Of a stretch of 10,993 nt of DNA, positions 1 through 7,197 are shown piece by piece. Origin of the DNA: Flavobacteriales bacterium UBA1995. GTDB taxonomy: Bacteria; Bacteroidota; Bacteroidia; Flavobacteriales_D; Sanyastnellaceae. The notes beneath the pieces were generated by a model. The model worked only from the letters and a program-made list of their open reading frames with translations. It was not told the DNA's origin and did no database searches. The stretch lies in contig DDCX01000055.1 of assembly GCA_002336475.1 (NCBI GenBank), forward strand, positions 1 through 10,993, given 5' to 3'. Numbering within the stretch: the stretch's first letter is position 1; each line of letters opens with the position of its first letter. Both the position numbers and the translations under genes were made by a program.

Positions 1-1
1 T

Positions 2-304
2 GCCGGAGAGGTGCCCATTTTGCAGATTGAAGGCTCGGCCTCATTTGTGCCTGTCAGAAACAAAAGGGCGTATGACTCCAATGAGCAGCTGGCGAAGATG
101 CGCGCTGAAAAGGCCCGTGACGCGATGATTACCGAGTTGGCGAAGCGCGGATTACAGGTGGGCGTGGACTATCAGATTGTCTTGGAGTGGGGTGTGGCAG
201 GGCCTGAATACAAGGGCGACGCAGTGGCAGCGGCTCCCCGATACAAGAACTACCAGTACGCGAAGTTTTCATTGTCGCGCACAATGGTGGAGATACGCGG
301 CTGA
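2..304 (+). CDS. 3' end of an envelope-type protein, weakly OmpA-like tail (partial)
   Basis: The left edge cuts this gene. The frame is open from base 2 and ends with TGA at 302-304, giving about 100 C-terminal residues. The tail reads IEGSASFVPVRNKRAYDSN followed by LAKMRAEKARDAMITEL. A glycine/serine strand, then an N-x-x-L-A-x-x-RA helix and a following 'GL-V-DYQIVLEWG' strand recall the part of OmpA-like domains where N-L-S-x-x-RA occurs. It also resembles tails of large Bacteroidota envelope proteins. This is recognition by pattern only, and the peptidoglycan-binding residues cannot be assigned with confidence. The exonuclease gene begins 19 bases downstream on the same strand, so the two are probably co-transcribed. 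A GTG at 11 is in frame but is almost certainly internal, because the frame stays open to the edge. Coding status is fairly secure; the function is uncertain. Confidence 0.7.
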   Translation, partial: AGEVPILQIEGSASFVPVRNKRAYDSNEQLAKMRAEKARDAMITELAKRGLQVGVDYQIVLEWGVAGPEYKGDAVAAAPRYKNYQYAKFSLSRTMVEIRG

Positions 305-323
305 TCCTTCCCATCTTCGCGGA

Positions 324-1169
324 ATGGAGCGCATAGATCTTCCCATTCAACTCGATCGGCCGCTGGTCTTTTTTGACCTCGAAACCACCGGTACAGATGT
401 AGCCAAAGACCGCATCGTCGAGATGGCTTTTATCAAAGTCATGCCCGACGGTCAATGGCAGGTCAGGCCGGATAAGGAACAGGGCCAGGACCGGCTGCTG
501 ATCAATCCGGAAATGCCGATTTCGGCCGAGTCTACCGCCGTCCACGGCATATCCAATGCGGATGTGGCCGATGCGCCCACTTTTGAATCCCTCTCGGGAA
601 AGCTGTTCCGTTGGTTGGAAGGGTGTGATCTGGCCGGTTTCAATTCGAACCGTTTCGACGTGCCCTTGTTGGCCGAAGAGTTTTTGCGGTGCAACATCGC
701 CTTCAAGGTGGACGACCGCCATTTGGTGGATGTCCAAAACATCTTTCACAAGATGGAGCAGCGGACATTGCGCGCTGCACTCAAGTTTTACTGTGATGAG
801 GCCTTGGATGGGGCGCACGAGGCTTTGCCCGATATCGTGGCAACGCTGAAGGTGTTTGCAGAACAGGTGACACGCTACAAAGACCACACGGTGCTGAGCT
901 CCTTGGGAGAAACTGTGGGGCCGTTGCCTCAGAATGTCCCCGACATTGCTGAATTCGGTCGCCGCGGTCGCAACGCGGACCTGGCGGGCCGCTTTGTTTT
1001 CAATGACAACGATGAGGTCACCTTCAATTTCGGAAAATACAGGGGCGTACTGCTGCGCGATGTGCTGCAACGCGATCCAGGATACTACGGCTGGATGATG
1101 AACGGAGATTTTCCGAGGTATACCAAACTGGTCTTGAAGGAGGAGATGGAAGCCATGAAGGCGGGATGA
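324..1169 (+). CDS. DEDDh-type 3'-5' exonuclease with ExoX-like C-terminal module
   Basis: This 281-residue protein belongs to the DnaQ/RNase T superfamily, which removes nucleotides from 3' ends using two metal ions. Exo I is FFDLETTG with D18 and E20. Exo II is AGFNSNRFDVPLL with D112. Exo III is HEALPD with H165 and D170, which makes it DEDDh type. Residues ~230-275 (TFNFGKYRG, DPGYYGWMMNGDF) match the short C-terminal module of ExoX-like exonucleases, where F-G-K and Y-x-x-W-M are typical. I chose ATG 324 because the open frame further upstream overlaps the preceding gene and adds no recognisable sequence. There is no polymerase domain, so this is a stand-alone nuclease, with repair or nucleic-acid turnover as the inferred role, rather than a polymerase proofreading subunit. 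Its TGA overlaps the next start in ATGA (1166-1169), indicating translational coupling to the glycosyltransferase. The family call is secure; the substrate is not known. Confidence 0.9.
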   Translation: MERIDLPIQLDRPLVFFDLETTGTDVAKDRIVEMAFIKVMPDGQWQVRPDKEQGQDRLLINPEMPISAESTAVHGISNADVADAPTFESLSGKLFRWLEGCDLAGFNSNRFDVPLLAEEFLRCNIAFKVDDRHLVDVQNIFHKMEQRTLRAALKFYCDEALDGAHEALPDIVATLKVFAEQVTRYKDHTVLSSLGETVGPLPQNVPDIAEFGRRGRNADLAGRFVFNDNDEVTFNFGKYRGVLLRDVLQRDPGYYGWMMNGDFPRYTKLVLKEEMEAMKAG

Positions 1170-2308
1170 TGAAGCAAGGACGCATTGCCGTTCTCGTTTC
1201 CAATGACCTCGCGTTTGACCAACGGGTGCGCAAGACCTGCGCCACCCTCATGGCTTCGGGATGGGAGCCGGTTCTGATCGGCCGCAGGATGTCCCGCAGC
1301 GCTCCGCTGAGCATTGACCGGCCGTATGCCAGCCACCGGATGTGGCTGGGATTTAAAGCTGGCCCACTGTTTTATGCAGCCCTCCAATGGGGGCTGGTCC
1401 GCAGGCTAAAAAAATTGCACAAGGATGGCGGTGTGACAGCAGTGTGGGCCAATGACTTGGACACCCTTTGGCCTGCCCTCCATGCTGCCAGAAAATACGG
1501 TTGGCACCTGGCCTACGACAGCCACGAATGGTTTACAGAAGCAGAGGGGTTGCAGGGAAAACCTTTGCGCCGCAGCGTCTGGAAGTGGTGGGAGCGCCGT
1601 TGTTTTCAGGGCATTGACCGGATGTTGACAGTCAACGCCTCCATCGCAGAGGCATACAGCAGCGGGTATGGCGTAGCAGTAGATGTGGTGCCCAATGTGC
1701 CAGAGATTGCTGCTCCTGCAGAACCCCTGAGCCGTTCTTTTCTCGGGTGGCCTGAGGATGAGCCCGTGTTGCTCATGCAGGGGGCCTTTATGGACCGCAA
1801 TCGGGGAGCTTTGGACGCTGTGCGCGCCTTGGCCTTGCTCGACCGGGGTCACCTGGCCTTGATTGGGGCGGGGCCAGAACACGATGCGGCCCCTGCACTG
1901 GCCGAACAGTTGGGGGTCCGGGACCGATTGCACGTGCATGATCGGATGCCTTTCGATCAGCTCAGGCGCTGCACTGCAGCAGCCGATGTTGGATTGTCGT
2001 TGGACCGTTCAACCGTGGGCAACTTTAAATTTAGTCTACCCAACAAATTGTTTGACTACATGCATGCGGGCATCCCCGTGGTATGCTCCGATTTGCCTGT
2101 GGCTGGACAGATGGTGCGAGAAACGCAAATTGGCGAGGTGGCCGCTGATGCAGTTGGCGATGGCGACATTGCGCAGGCCGTGGCCGATGCCGTGATGCGG
2201 GTATTGGCCCACACGCCAGATCGGAACCACCTCCTCAAGGTGGCTGAGCGGTTTCATTGGGGGGCGCATGAAGACACCTTACTGGCGGCCATTCACGTTG
2301 TGCGCTGA
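1166..2308 (+). CDS. GT4-type glycosyltransferase (GT-B fold)
   Basis: This 380-residue cytoplasmic enzyme has the layout of retaining GT4 glycosyltransferases, which move a sugar from a nucleotide donor onto a glycan or lipid acceptor. The N-terminal half has VSNDLAFDQRVRK (11-23), the motif WANDLDTLWPA (94-104) and YDSHEWFTE (117-125), all typical of this family. The C-terminal donor-binding half has the strand LALIGAGPE (230-238) and SLPNKLFDYMHAGIPVV (290-306), which is the conserved donor-site segment. In it, F-D-Y replaces the more usual F-E-Y. No membrane segment is evident. The start ATG at 1166 overlaps the exonuclease stop; a second ATG at 1169 is an equally possible start. The last 16 bases (2293-2308) overlap the 3' end of the convergent GT2 gene. 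The acceptor cannot be predicted; surface polysaccharide or glycolipid synthesis is an inference. Confidence 0.88.
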   Translation: MMKQGRIAVLVSNDLAFDQRVRKTCATLMASGWEPVLIGRRMSRSAPLSIDRPYASHRMWLGFKAGPLFYAALQWGLVRRLKKLHKDGGVTAVWANDLDTLWPALHAARKYGWHLAYDSHEWFTEAEGLQGKPLRRSVWKWWERRCFQGIDRMLTVNASIAEAYSSGYGVAVDVVPNVPEIAAPAEPLSRSFLGWPEDEPVLLMQGAFMDRNRGALDAVRALALLDRGHLALIGAGPEHDAAPALAEQLGVRDRLHVHDRMPFDQLRRCTAAADVGLSLDRSTVGNFKFSLPNKLFDYMHAGIPVVCSDLPVAGQMVRETQIGEVAADAVGDGDIAQAVADAVMRVLAHTPDRNHLLKVAERFHWGAHEDTLLAAIHVVR

Positions 2309-3048
2309 CCCGAACTTTTCCATTGGGACTTGAGTCGGATCCAAAACGGCTGTATCCATTTGGCCAGGCCGGGGCGCAACAGCTGGGCTTTGAGTTGTCG
2401 CTCCTCGGCGTAAAGCGCGGGATTGAATTGACGTGAAACACCGCCAGGAGCCGCACTGACCCAATCTTCGCCTGGACTCCACTTGGCTTTGACGCCAGAT
2501 TGCCACAGGGAGAGGTTCATGGCATAATCTCCGAGCACAGGAAATTTGAGGGAGAAGCCTCCATGTTCGCGCAACAAGGCAGTGGGGTAGGCCATGCCTT
2601 GGTGGTGGCACACATTGCGCCAGCGCAATCCACTGTCCCAGCGCGGCGCATAATGACGGGGGACCCTCGGTTCGGCATCGGGGATGCGCACCCCACCTAT
2701 TTCCAGTGCGCCGTCCAGGGGCTCCCAGCGGTCGAGGGCCCGGGTCAGTCCAGCGAGTGGAATGTCGCCAGCCCCCAAGTACAAGATGCGCAGGCCCAAG
2801 GCGCGCTGCGCCAGCCGGTTCATGGCATCGTAAATTCCTTCGTCTTGCTCTTCAAAACCCAACGGACGCGCTGGGTGTTGGTCGAGGAGTTGCCGAATCT
2901 TGGGGGCATCCCGACCGACCTGAACCAAGACTTCGATGTCTTCGTCTGCGAGCACGCGGTGAATGCCATCGAGGGTGCGGCGCAGTGGCGCGAGGTGTGC
3001 ATCGCCCACGACGGGGATGGCCAAAGTCAGCAGAGGGGTGTGGCTCAT
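2293..3048 (-). CDS. GT2-type glycosyltransferase (GT-A fold)
   Basis: This is a 251-residue protein. An N-terminal strand (LLTLAIPVVGDAHLAPLRRTL, 6-26 approximately) opens the nucleotide-binding fold. FEEQDEGIYDAMNRL (65-79) is the signature of WcaA-like GT2 enzymes, whose usual form is D-x-GIYDAMNKG. The following LYLGAGDIPL (89-98) sits where FLGADD is expected, so the metal-binding DXD is reduced to G-A-G-D with D95 kept. HHQGMAYPTALLREHGGF (148-165) and LGDYAMNL (172-179) match the late acceptor-side H-Q and A/G-D-Y-x-L motifs. I chose ATG 3048 because it overlaps the TGA of the ABC ATPase gene (3045-3048) and begins just before the first strand; the upstream extension is unlike protein. 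The gene is last in a four-gene minus-strand unit. No transmembrane helix is obvious. The family is well supported; donor and acceptor are unknown. Confidence 0.85.
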   Translation of the reverse strand: MSHTPLLTLAIPVVGDAHLAPLRRTLDGIHRVLADEDIEVLVQVGRDAPKIRQLLDQHPARPLGFEEQDEGIYDAMNRLAQRALGLRILYLGAGDIPLAGLTRALDRWEPLDGALEIGGVRIPDAEPRVPRHYAPRWDSGLRWRNVCHHQGMAYPTALLREHGGFSLKFPVLGDYAMNLSLWQSGVKAKWSPGEDWVSAAPGGVSRQFNPALYAEERQLKAQLLRPGLAKWIQPFWIRLKSQWKSSGQRTT

Positions 3049-3740
3049 GCCCGCTCGATGGATGATGCCGTGACCTCTTCTAATTTGCCGTTGGCACATC
3101 GGAGGATGCGTCCGGGGTGGCGCTTCAGTATGCCGTGGTTGTGTGTTGCCATGAGTACACAACGGCCGTCGCGGGCCAAATCGTGCAAGAGTTCGAGAAT
3201 GCCTTCGGCGGTTTCTGGATCAAGGTTTCCAGTGGGCTCGTCGGCGAGAATCAGCTCAGGTGAATTGAGCAAAGCCCGCGCTATGGCGAGGCGTTGCCGT
3301 TCTCCTCCGCTCAGTTCGTAAGGCCGCTTGTAGCCTTTGGTTTCGAGCCCCACTGCTTGCAGCACTTCTGCCACACGCCGCTCCCTTTCGGCAGGGTCTT
3401 TCCAGTCCGTGACCTTGAGGACGAACTGCAGGTTCTCTGCGGCGGTTCTGTCTGTGAGCAGCTCGAAGTCCTGAAAGACAATCCCCAATTTCCGGCGCAG
3501 CAAATGAACCTTGCGCTGCTTGAGTGTTCCAAGATCCACGCCGCACACCGACCCCGACCCTGTGGTCAGCGACAACTCGCCATACAGGGTCTTCAACAGG
3601 CTCGATTTTCCCGAACCGGTGCGTCCAATGAGGTAGATGAACTCTCCGGCCTGGGCCTCAAGGTTCACGTTTTGTAATACCACGTGTTCCTCCTGGAGCA
3701 GGTCTGCATCCGAAAGGCTGATGAGGGCCGGATTGTCCAC
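3045..3740 (-). CDS. ftsE: FtsE-like ABC transporter ATP-binding protein
   Basis: This 231-residue single-domain ABC ATPase has every catalytic motif. Walker A is GRTGSGKSS (39-47), the Q-loop is VFQDFELL (Q90), the signature is LSGGERQR (143-150), Walker B is LILADEPTGNLD (163-174) and the switch histidine is ATHNH (H200). Length, the GRTGSGKSSLLK form of the P-loop and FQDFELL fit FtsE, which with the permease FtsX controls peptidoglycan hydrolases at the division site. LolD- and MacB-type ATPases are the main alternatives. No ftsX lies next to it; as I recall, the two are commonly unlinked in Bacteroidota. The start is GTG at 3740-3738, since no ATG occurs early enough to leave the first strand intact. 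It lies 6 bases after the stop of the M16 gene, and its own stop overlaps the GT2 start, so both junctions suggest translational coupling. Confidence 0.85.
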   Translation of the reverse strand: MDNPALISLSDADLLQEEHVVLQNVNLEAQAGEFIYLIGRTGSGKSSLLKTLYGELSLTTGSGSVCGVDLGTLKQRKVHLLRRKLGIVFQDFELLTDRTAAENLQFVLKVTDWKDPAERERRVAEVLQAVGLETKGYKRPYELSGGERQRLAIARALLNSPELILADEPTGNLDPETAEGILELLHDLARDGRCVLMATHNHGILKRHPGRILRCANGKLEEVTASSIERA

Positions 3741-3746
3741 AGGCGT

Positions 3747-5822
3747 TTAGTCGACTTTGTACTCGGCGGCGTCAATTTTGGGATTGACGTCCACGGTGTT
3801 GACTGTCATCTTCATCTCTTGGCCTCCAGTTTTCATGGTGACTTCTCCTTCGAACAGCATGCCCTTGGCCTCGGTCATGGCCCCATAGTCGAGGGTCAAT
3901 GACATGTCTCCGCGGGGTGTGGTTTCGCTGCGGACCGTGCGGGTGCGCAATCCAGTCTCGACATCGAACCAGTGGCTTTCGGCCACAGCACCATCGCGGC
4001 GCAGCTCGATGAGATAGTGGGGAACTTCATTGATCCTGTCGATGCCTAAAAGTTCTGCCGAGAGGCCATAATCCACCAAGTGGAGGAAGGCGAGCATATC
4101 GTGGCTGCGCTTGGTGTCCAGCATTTTGTCTTTCTCCATGGGGGTGACCTGGCCCATGGCAGTTTCAGTGCCTTTGGTGCCGTCAAACCTGGAATCCTGC
4201 ATCACATTTCCTCCAGCACTGATGCGGGTGTACCCGGCTCCGCGATTGAGGTAGGCTTCTTCCATGACAAGCTCCATTGGTCCAGCGGCCATGGTTCCTG
4301 TGGTCTTCAAGCCCTTCACTTTGTCCAGTTTCCCGGCACCACCTCGCGCGTCGTAGTAAGCGTTGAATACGTCTACAGCTGTCATGCCTTCTGGGGCAGG
4401 ATCGAGCTCCTTGAGGGGTTCTCCGAAGGGGTCGAAAAACTCGACTTGTCCCGATGTGGCAAACTGCGACAGTCCATCAGCAACATCCCGGTTTCCGGCG
4501 ATGGTGATGTTCATGTTGTCGGGGCGCAGGTAGGTACGGGCCACACGTTGCACGTCTTCGACCGTTACTGCATCGAGGCGGGCGAGGTAGGTGGCGTAGT
4601 AGTCTGCGGGGAATCCATAGCGCTCGATGTTGAGGGCGAAACGGGCGATGGTTTCGGGCCGTTCAAGGGAAAGGGCAAAGCTGCCGTTGAGGTAGTTCTT
4701 GACGAACTGCAGGGTGCTGTCGGGAGCGGGGGACTCCACCATGGTCCGGATTTCGGAGAGGAATTCGACGAGCGAGCTGTCGGTCACCTCATTGCGGACG
4801 CTGGCGCGGGCGCTGAACCGGCCGACCACCTTGTCGGGGCCGATGGAGCTTCGCGCTCCGTAGGTGTAAGCCTTGTCTTCGCGGAGGTTTTGGTTGAGGC
4901 GGCTCCCGAAGAATCCTCCGAGCATGGTGTTCATGACGCTCACGGCCACCACGTCCGGGTGACCGGGCTTGAGGTAGACGGGAAAGGTGATGTCGATCAC
5001 ACTTTGAACGGCTCCGGGGACAGGGGCAAAGCAGACCCGGTTGCCTTGCGGAGGCACTGGGCGGGCGAACCGCTGCTTCTCCACTTCATTGGGGCGCCAC
5101 TCGCCGAAGTATTGCTCCGCTTGTTGCTTGGCATCGGCGGGCGTGATGTCGCCGACGATCACGAGGTAGGCCACATTGGGCTTCCAAATGGTGGCATAGT
5201 GCTCCATCAAGTCCCCGCGTGTGATGGCCTTTACCGTGGTTTCGTTGGAGCTCTCGCCGTAGGGATGCTTCAACCCGTAGGTCATGGCCCGGGCCAATCG
5301 GCCGGAGATTTGATTGGCATCGGTAGCGCTGCTGGCAAAACCGCTCAAGGTTTGCTTGCGCTCCTTTTCCAATTCTGCTTCCGGAAAGGTGGGGTTCATG
5401 AGCACGTCCGACATGATGTCGAGCAGGGTCTCGCTGTGTTTGACGAGGCAGCGGCCATTCATGCCAAATCCGGAGGTGCCGAAGCTGGCTCCGATGCGGT
5501 CGACTGCTTCGTCGATCTCGGCCTTGCTGCGCGTGGTGGTTCCAGCGCGCATGAGCGAGCCTGCCATGCTGGTATAGCCGGCGCGTCCGCCTTCGTAGAT
5601 GGCGTCTACATCGAGGGTGAGCCTGTAGCTTACGCGTGGGAGCTTGTGGTTCTCTACTACGATGAGGGTCAGCCCATTTTCGAGCGTTTCCACGGTGTAG
5701 TCGCCCAGAATGATTTCAGGTGCTGGTCCAGGCTCGGGTGCTTGAGACCGGTCTACCTGGGCACTCAACACGAGGGGAACGAGGGCCGCGAGCGCGACCA
5801 CGAGGGAAGTAAAACGGTTCAT
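3747..5822 (-). CDS. M16-family protein lacking the zinc motif, with extra C-terminal domain
   Basis: This 691-residue exported protein starts with a signal peptide (MNRFTSLVVALAALVPLVLS, then AQ). Residues ~42-455 form the two M16 halves. The first begins TVETLENGLTLIVVENHKLP. Where HXXEH should stand there is GRAGYTSMAGSLMRAGT (79-95), so no zinc ligands are present. The second half keeps the conserved GSRLNQNLREDKAYTYGARS (306-325), with the Arg and Tyr that contact substrate in relatives. Zinc-less partners are normal in two-chain M16 enzymes, as in mitochondrial processing peptidase alpha, so a complex with the upstream-encoded protein is likely. Residues ~480-691 are an added beta-rich domain with many 'LDYG', 'VTMKTGG' and 'YKVD' strands. 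It resembles the lipoprotein-carrier-like (LolA-type) half-barrels found after M16 domains in Bacteroidota, but this is by eye. Its ATG overlaps the stop of the upstream M16 gene (5819-5822). Confidence 0.9.
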   Translation of the reverse strand: MNRFTSLVVALAALVPLVLSAQVDRSQAPEPGPAPEIILGDYTVETLENGLTLIVVENHKLPRVSYRLTLDVDAIYEGGRAGYTSMAGSLMRAGTTTRSKAEIDEAVDRIGASFGTSGFGMNGRCLVKHSETLLDIMSDVLMNPTFPEAELEKERKQTLSGFASSATDANQISGRLARAMTYGLKHPYGESSNETTVKAITRGDLMEHYATIWKPNVAYLVIVGDITPADAKQQAEQYFGEWRPNEVEKQRFARPVPPQGNRVCFAPVPGAVQSVIDITFPVYLKPGHPDVVAVSVMNTMLGGFFGSRLNQNLREDKAYTYGARSSIGPDKVVGRFSARASVRNEVTDSSLVEFLSEIRTMVESPAPDSTLQFVKNYLNGSFALSLERPETIARFALNIERYGFPADYYATYLARLDAVTVEDVQRVARTYLRPDNMNITIAGNRDVADGLSQFATSGQVEFFDPFGEPLKELDPAPEGMTAVDVFNAYYDARGGAGKLDKVKGLKTTGTMAAGPMELVMEEAYLNRGAGYTRISAGGNVMQDSRFDGTKGTETAMGQVTPMEKDKMLDTKRSHDMLAFLHLVDYGLSAELLGIDRINEVPHYLIELRRDGAVAESHWFDVETGLRTRTVRSETTPRGDMSLTLDYGAMTEAKGMLFEGEVTMKTGGQEMKMTVNTVDVNPKIDAAEYKVD

Positions 5823-7135
5823 TGTGCGTTCTCGTTCATGAAGTAAAGCACGACGCGGCGGTCGTGGTTGTAATACTTGACTGCGGCCGCTTGGATGTCT
5901 TCGGCCGTGACCGCCATGTAGCGGTCGATTTCGTTGTTGATGAGGTTGGCGTCGCCGTAGTACATGTGGTAATTGGCGAGCGATTCGGCTATGCCCCTCA
6001 TGGTGCTGTTGCCTTGCACAAAGCTGCTCTCGACTTGGTTCTTGAGCTTCTCGAGTTCTGCATCGCTGATTCCTTTGGCTTTGACCTTGTTGATTTCGGT
6101 CATCATGGCCGTTTCCACTTCAGCGGGGTCGGTGCCAATGTTGGCCACAGCGTAAGCGATGGTTTGGCCCGGATCCTCGAGACCGAAGCTAAACGCCCCA
6201 CAGAATACGGCGAGCTCTTGCTCATCGACCACAGCGCGGTTGAGGCGGCTGGATTGTCCCCCACTCAAAGCAGTATTCAACAGGTCTACAGCATAATAGT
6301 CTGGCGTTCCTTCGGCGGGAATGGGATAGGCCATGAGCACCAAGGGAAGTTGGTCGTCGCCCCAAATGGTATCGCGGACCTCTTTCATCTTGGGCGCCTC
6401 CGTAATGTCCGGACGGGGCACCTCTACTGTTCCGGCAGGGATGGTCCCGAAGTAAGCCTTGATTTGCGCTTTGAGCGCCTTGCGGTCAAAGTCACCTGCG
6501 ATGGACAACACCGCGTTGTTGGGGACATAAAAGGTCTCGTAGAAGTTGGTGAATTCTTCGTCTTCGGCAGCATTCAAGTGGTCCATGGAGCCAATGACGG
6601 GCCAGCGGTAGGGGTGCTGCTGGTAGGCGCGCTTCATGGTTTCCTCGATGAGGTTGCCGTAGGGTTGGTTGTCTACCCGCTGGCGGCGCTCCTCCTTGAC
6701 GACTTCACGCTGGGTTTCAATGCCAGCGGCTTCGACACGGGCGTGGAGCATGCGCTCGGATTCCAACCACAAGCCCAACTCCAATTGGTTGGAGGGCAGC
6801 ACCTCATAATAAAAAGTGCGGTCATTGGAGGTGTTGGCGTTGTTCTGTCCTCCAGCATTCTGGATGTACTTGAAGAACTCGCCACGGCCAATATTCTCGG
6901 AACCTTCAAAAAGCAAGTGCTCGAAGAAATGGGCCATCCCCGTTCGGTTTGGGTCTTCGTTTTTGGATCCCACATGGTACATCACGGAGACCATGGCTAC
7001 TGGAGCGGTGTGGTCCTCGTGAAGGATGACGTGAAGTCCATTGTCGAGGTCGTACTCCTCGAACTTGATGGGCGCCCGCTGTGCTGCAGCTGCGCCAATG
7101 ACTGCCGACAGGCAGAGGGTTATTATGAATCGCAT
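5819..7135 (-). CDS. Secreted zinc peptidase, M16 family (insulinase/pitrilysin type), catalytic member
   Basis: This 438-residue metallopeptidase has a signal peptide (MRFIITLCLSAVIGAAAAQR), so it acts in the periplasm or beyond. The inverted zinc motif HFFEH lies at 69-73 within GMAHFFEHLLFEGSEN: H69 and H73 bind zinc and E72 is the base. The third ligand is expected about 76 residues on, which falls in REVVKEE (143-149), most likely E149. The repeated inactive half follows (FYVPNNAVLSIAGDFD, then SGGQSSRLNRAVVDEQELA). The length is usual for bacterial M16B proteins. I chose ATG 7135 because it gives a clean signal peptide; the open frame upstream to 7225 crosses the divergent promoter region and the start of hutH. 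The gene is first in the minus-strand unit and its stop overlaps the start of the zinc-less M16 gene. The pair probably forms a hetero-oligomer that degrades peptides or small unfolded proteins; the substrates are unknown. Confidence 0.93.
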   Translation of the reverse strand: MRFIITLCLSAVIGAAAAQRAPIKFEEYDLDNGLHVILHEDHTAPVAMVSVMYHVGSKNEDPNRTGMAHFFEHLLFEGSENIGRGEFFKYIQNAGGQNNANTSNDRTFYYEVLPSNQLELGLWLESERMLHARVEAAGIETQREVVKEERRQRVDNQPYGNLIEETMKRAYQQHPYRWPVIGSMDHLNAAEDEEFTNFYETFYVPNNAVLSIAGDFDRKALKAQIKAYFGTIPAGTVEVPRPDITEAPKMKEVRDTIWGDDQLPLVLMAYPIPAEGTPDYYAVDLLNTALSGGQSSRLNRAVVDEQELAVFCGAFSFGLEDPGQTIAYAVANIGTDPAEVETAMMTEINKVKAKGISDAELEKLKNQVESSFVQGNSTMRGIAESLANYHMYYGDANLINNEIDRYMAVTAEDIQAAAVKYYNHDRRVVLYFMNENAQ

Positions 7136-7197
7136 GTTCCGGTATTCGGATTGGGATGGGCAAGATAGTCCGCTCTTCGGGTAAATTCGTGACCGCC
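7136..7197. promoter_or_regulatory. Short divergent intergenic region (inferred promoters for M16 unit and hutH)
   Basis: These 62 bases separate the minus-strand M16 unit from plus-strand hutH and should hold start signals for both. On the plus strand TAAATTCG (7182-7189) matches the Bacteroidota -7 element TAnnTTTG at five of its six fixed positions. However, no TTTG lies at the expected -33 distance, and it would give an almost leaderless hutH message. On the minus strand TATCTTGC (plus-strand 7160-7167) is a weaker match. Promoter presence is inferred from gene layout; the exact boxes are unproven. I see no Shine-Dalgarno sequence for either gene, and none is expected in this phylum. Confidence 0.35.

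Noticed and set aside
129..1070. Minus-strand open frame (313 codons) opposite the exonuclease
   Set aside because: The plus-strand frame carries all DEDDh motifs; the minus-strand translation has no recognisable features.
4080..5846. Long plus-strand open frame (588 codons) opposite the zinc-less M16 gene
   Set aside because: It lies antisense to a gene with a clear signal peptide and M16 sequence. Its own translation is Gly/Val/His-rich without recognisable motifs, as expected for a shadow frame in GC-rich codons.
5822..7168. Plus-strand open frame (448 codons) opposite the catalytic M16 gene
   Set aside because: It is antisense to the HXXEH-bearing peptidase; its translation shows no domain and it ends within the hutH upstream region. 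It is a codon-bias shadow.
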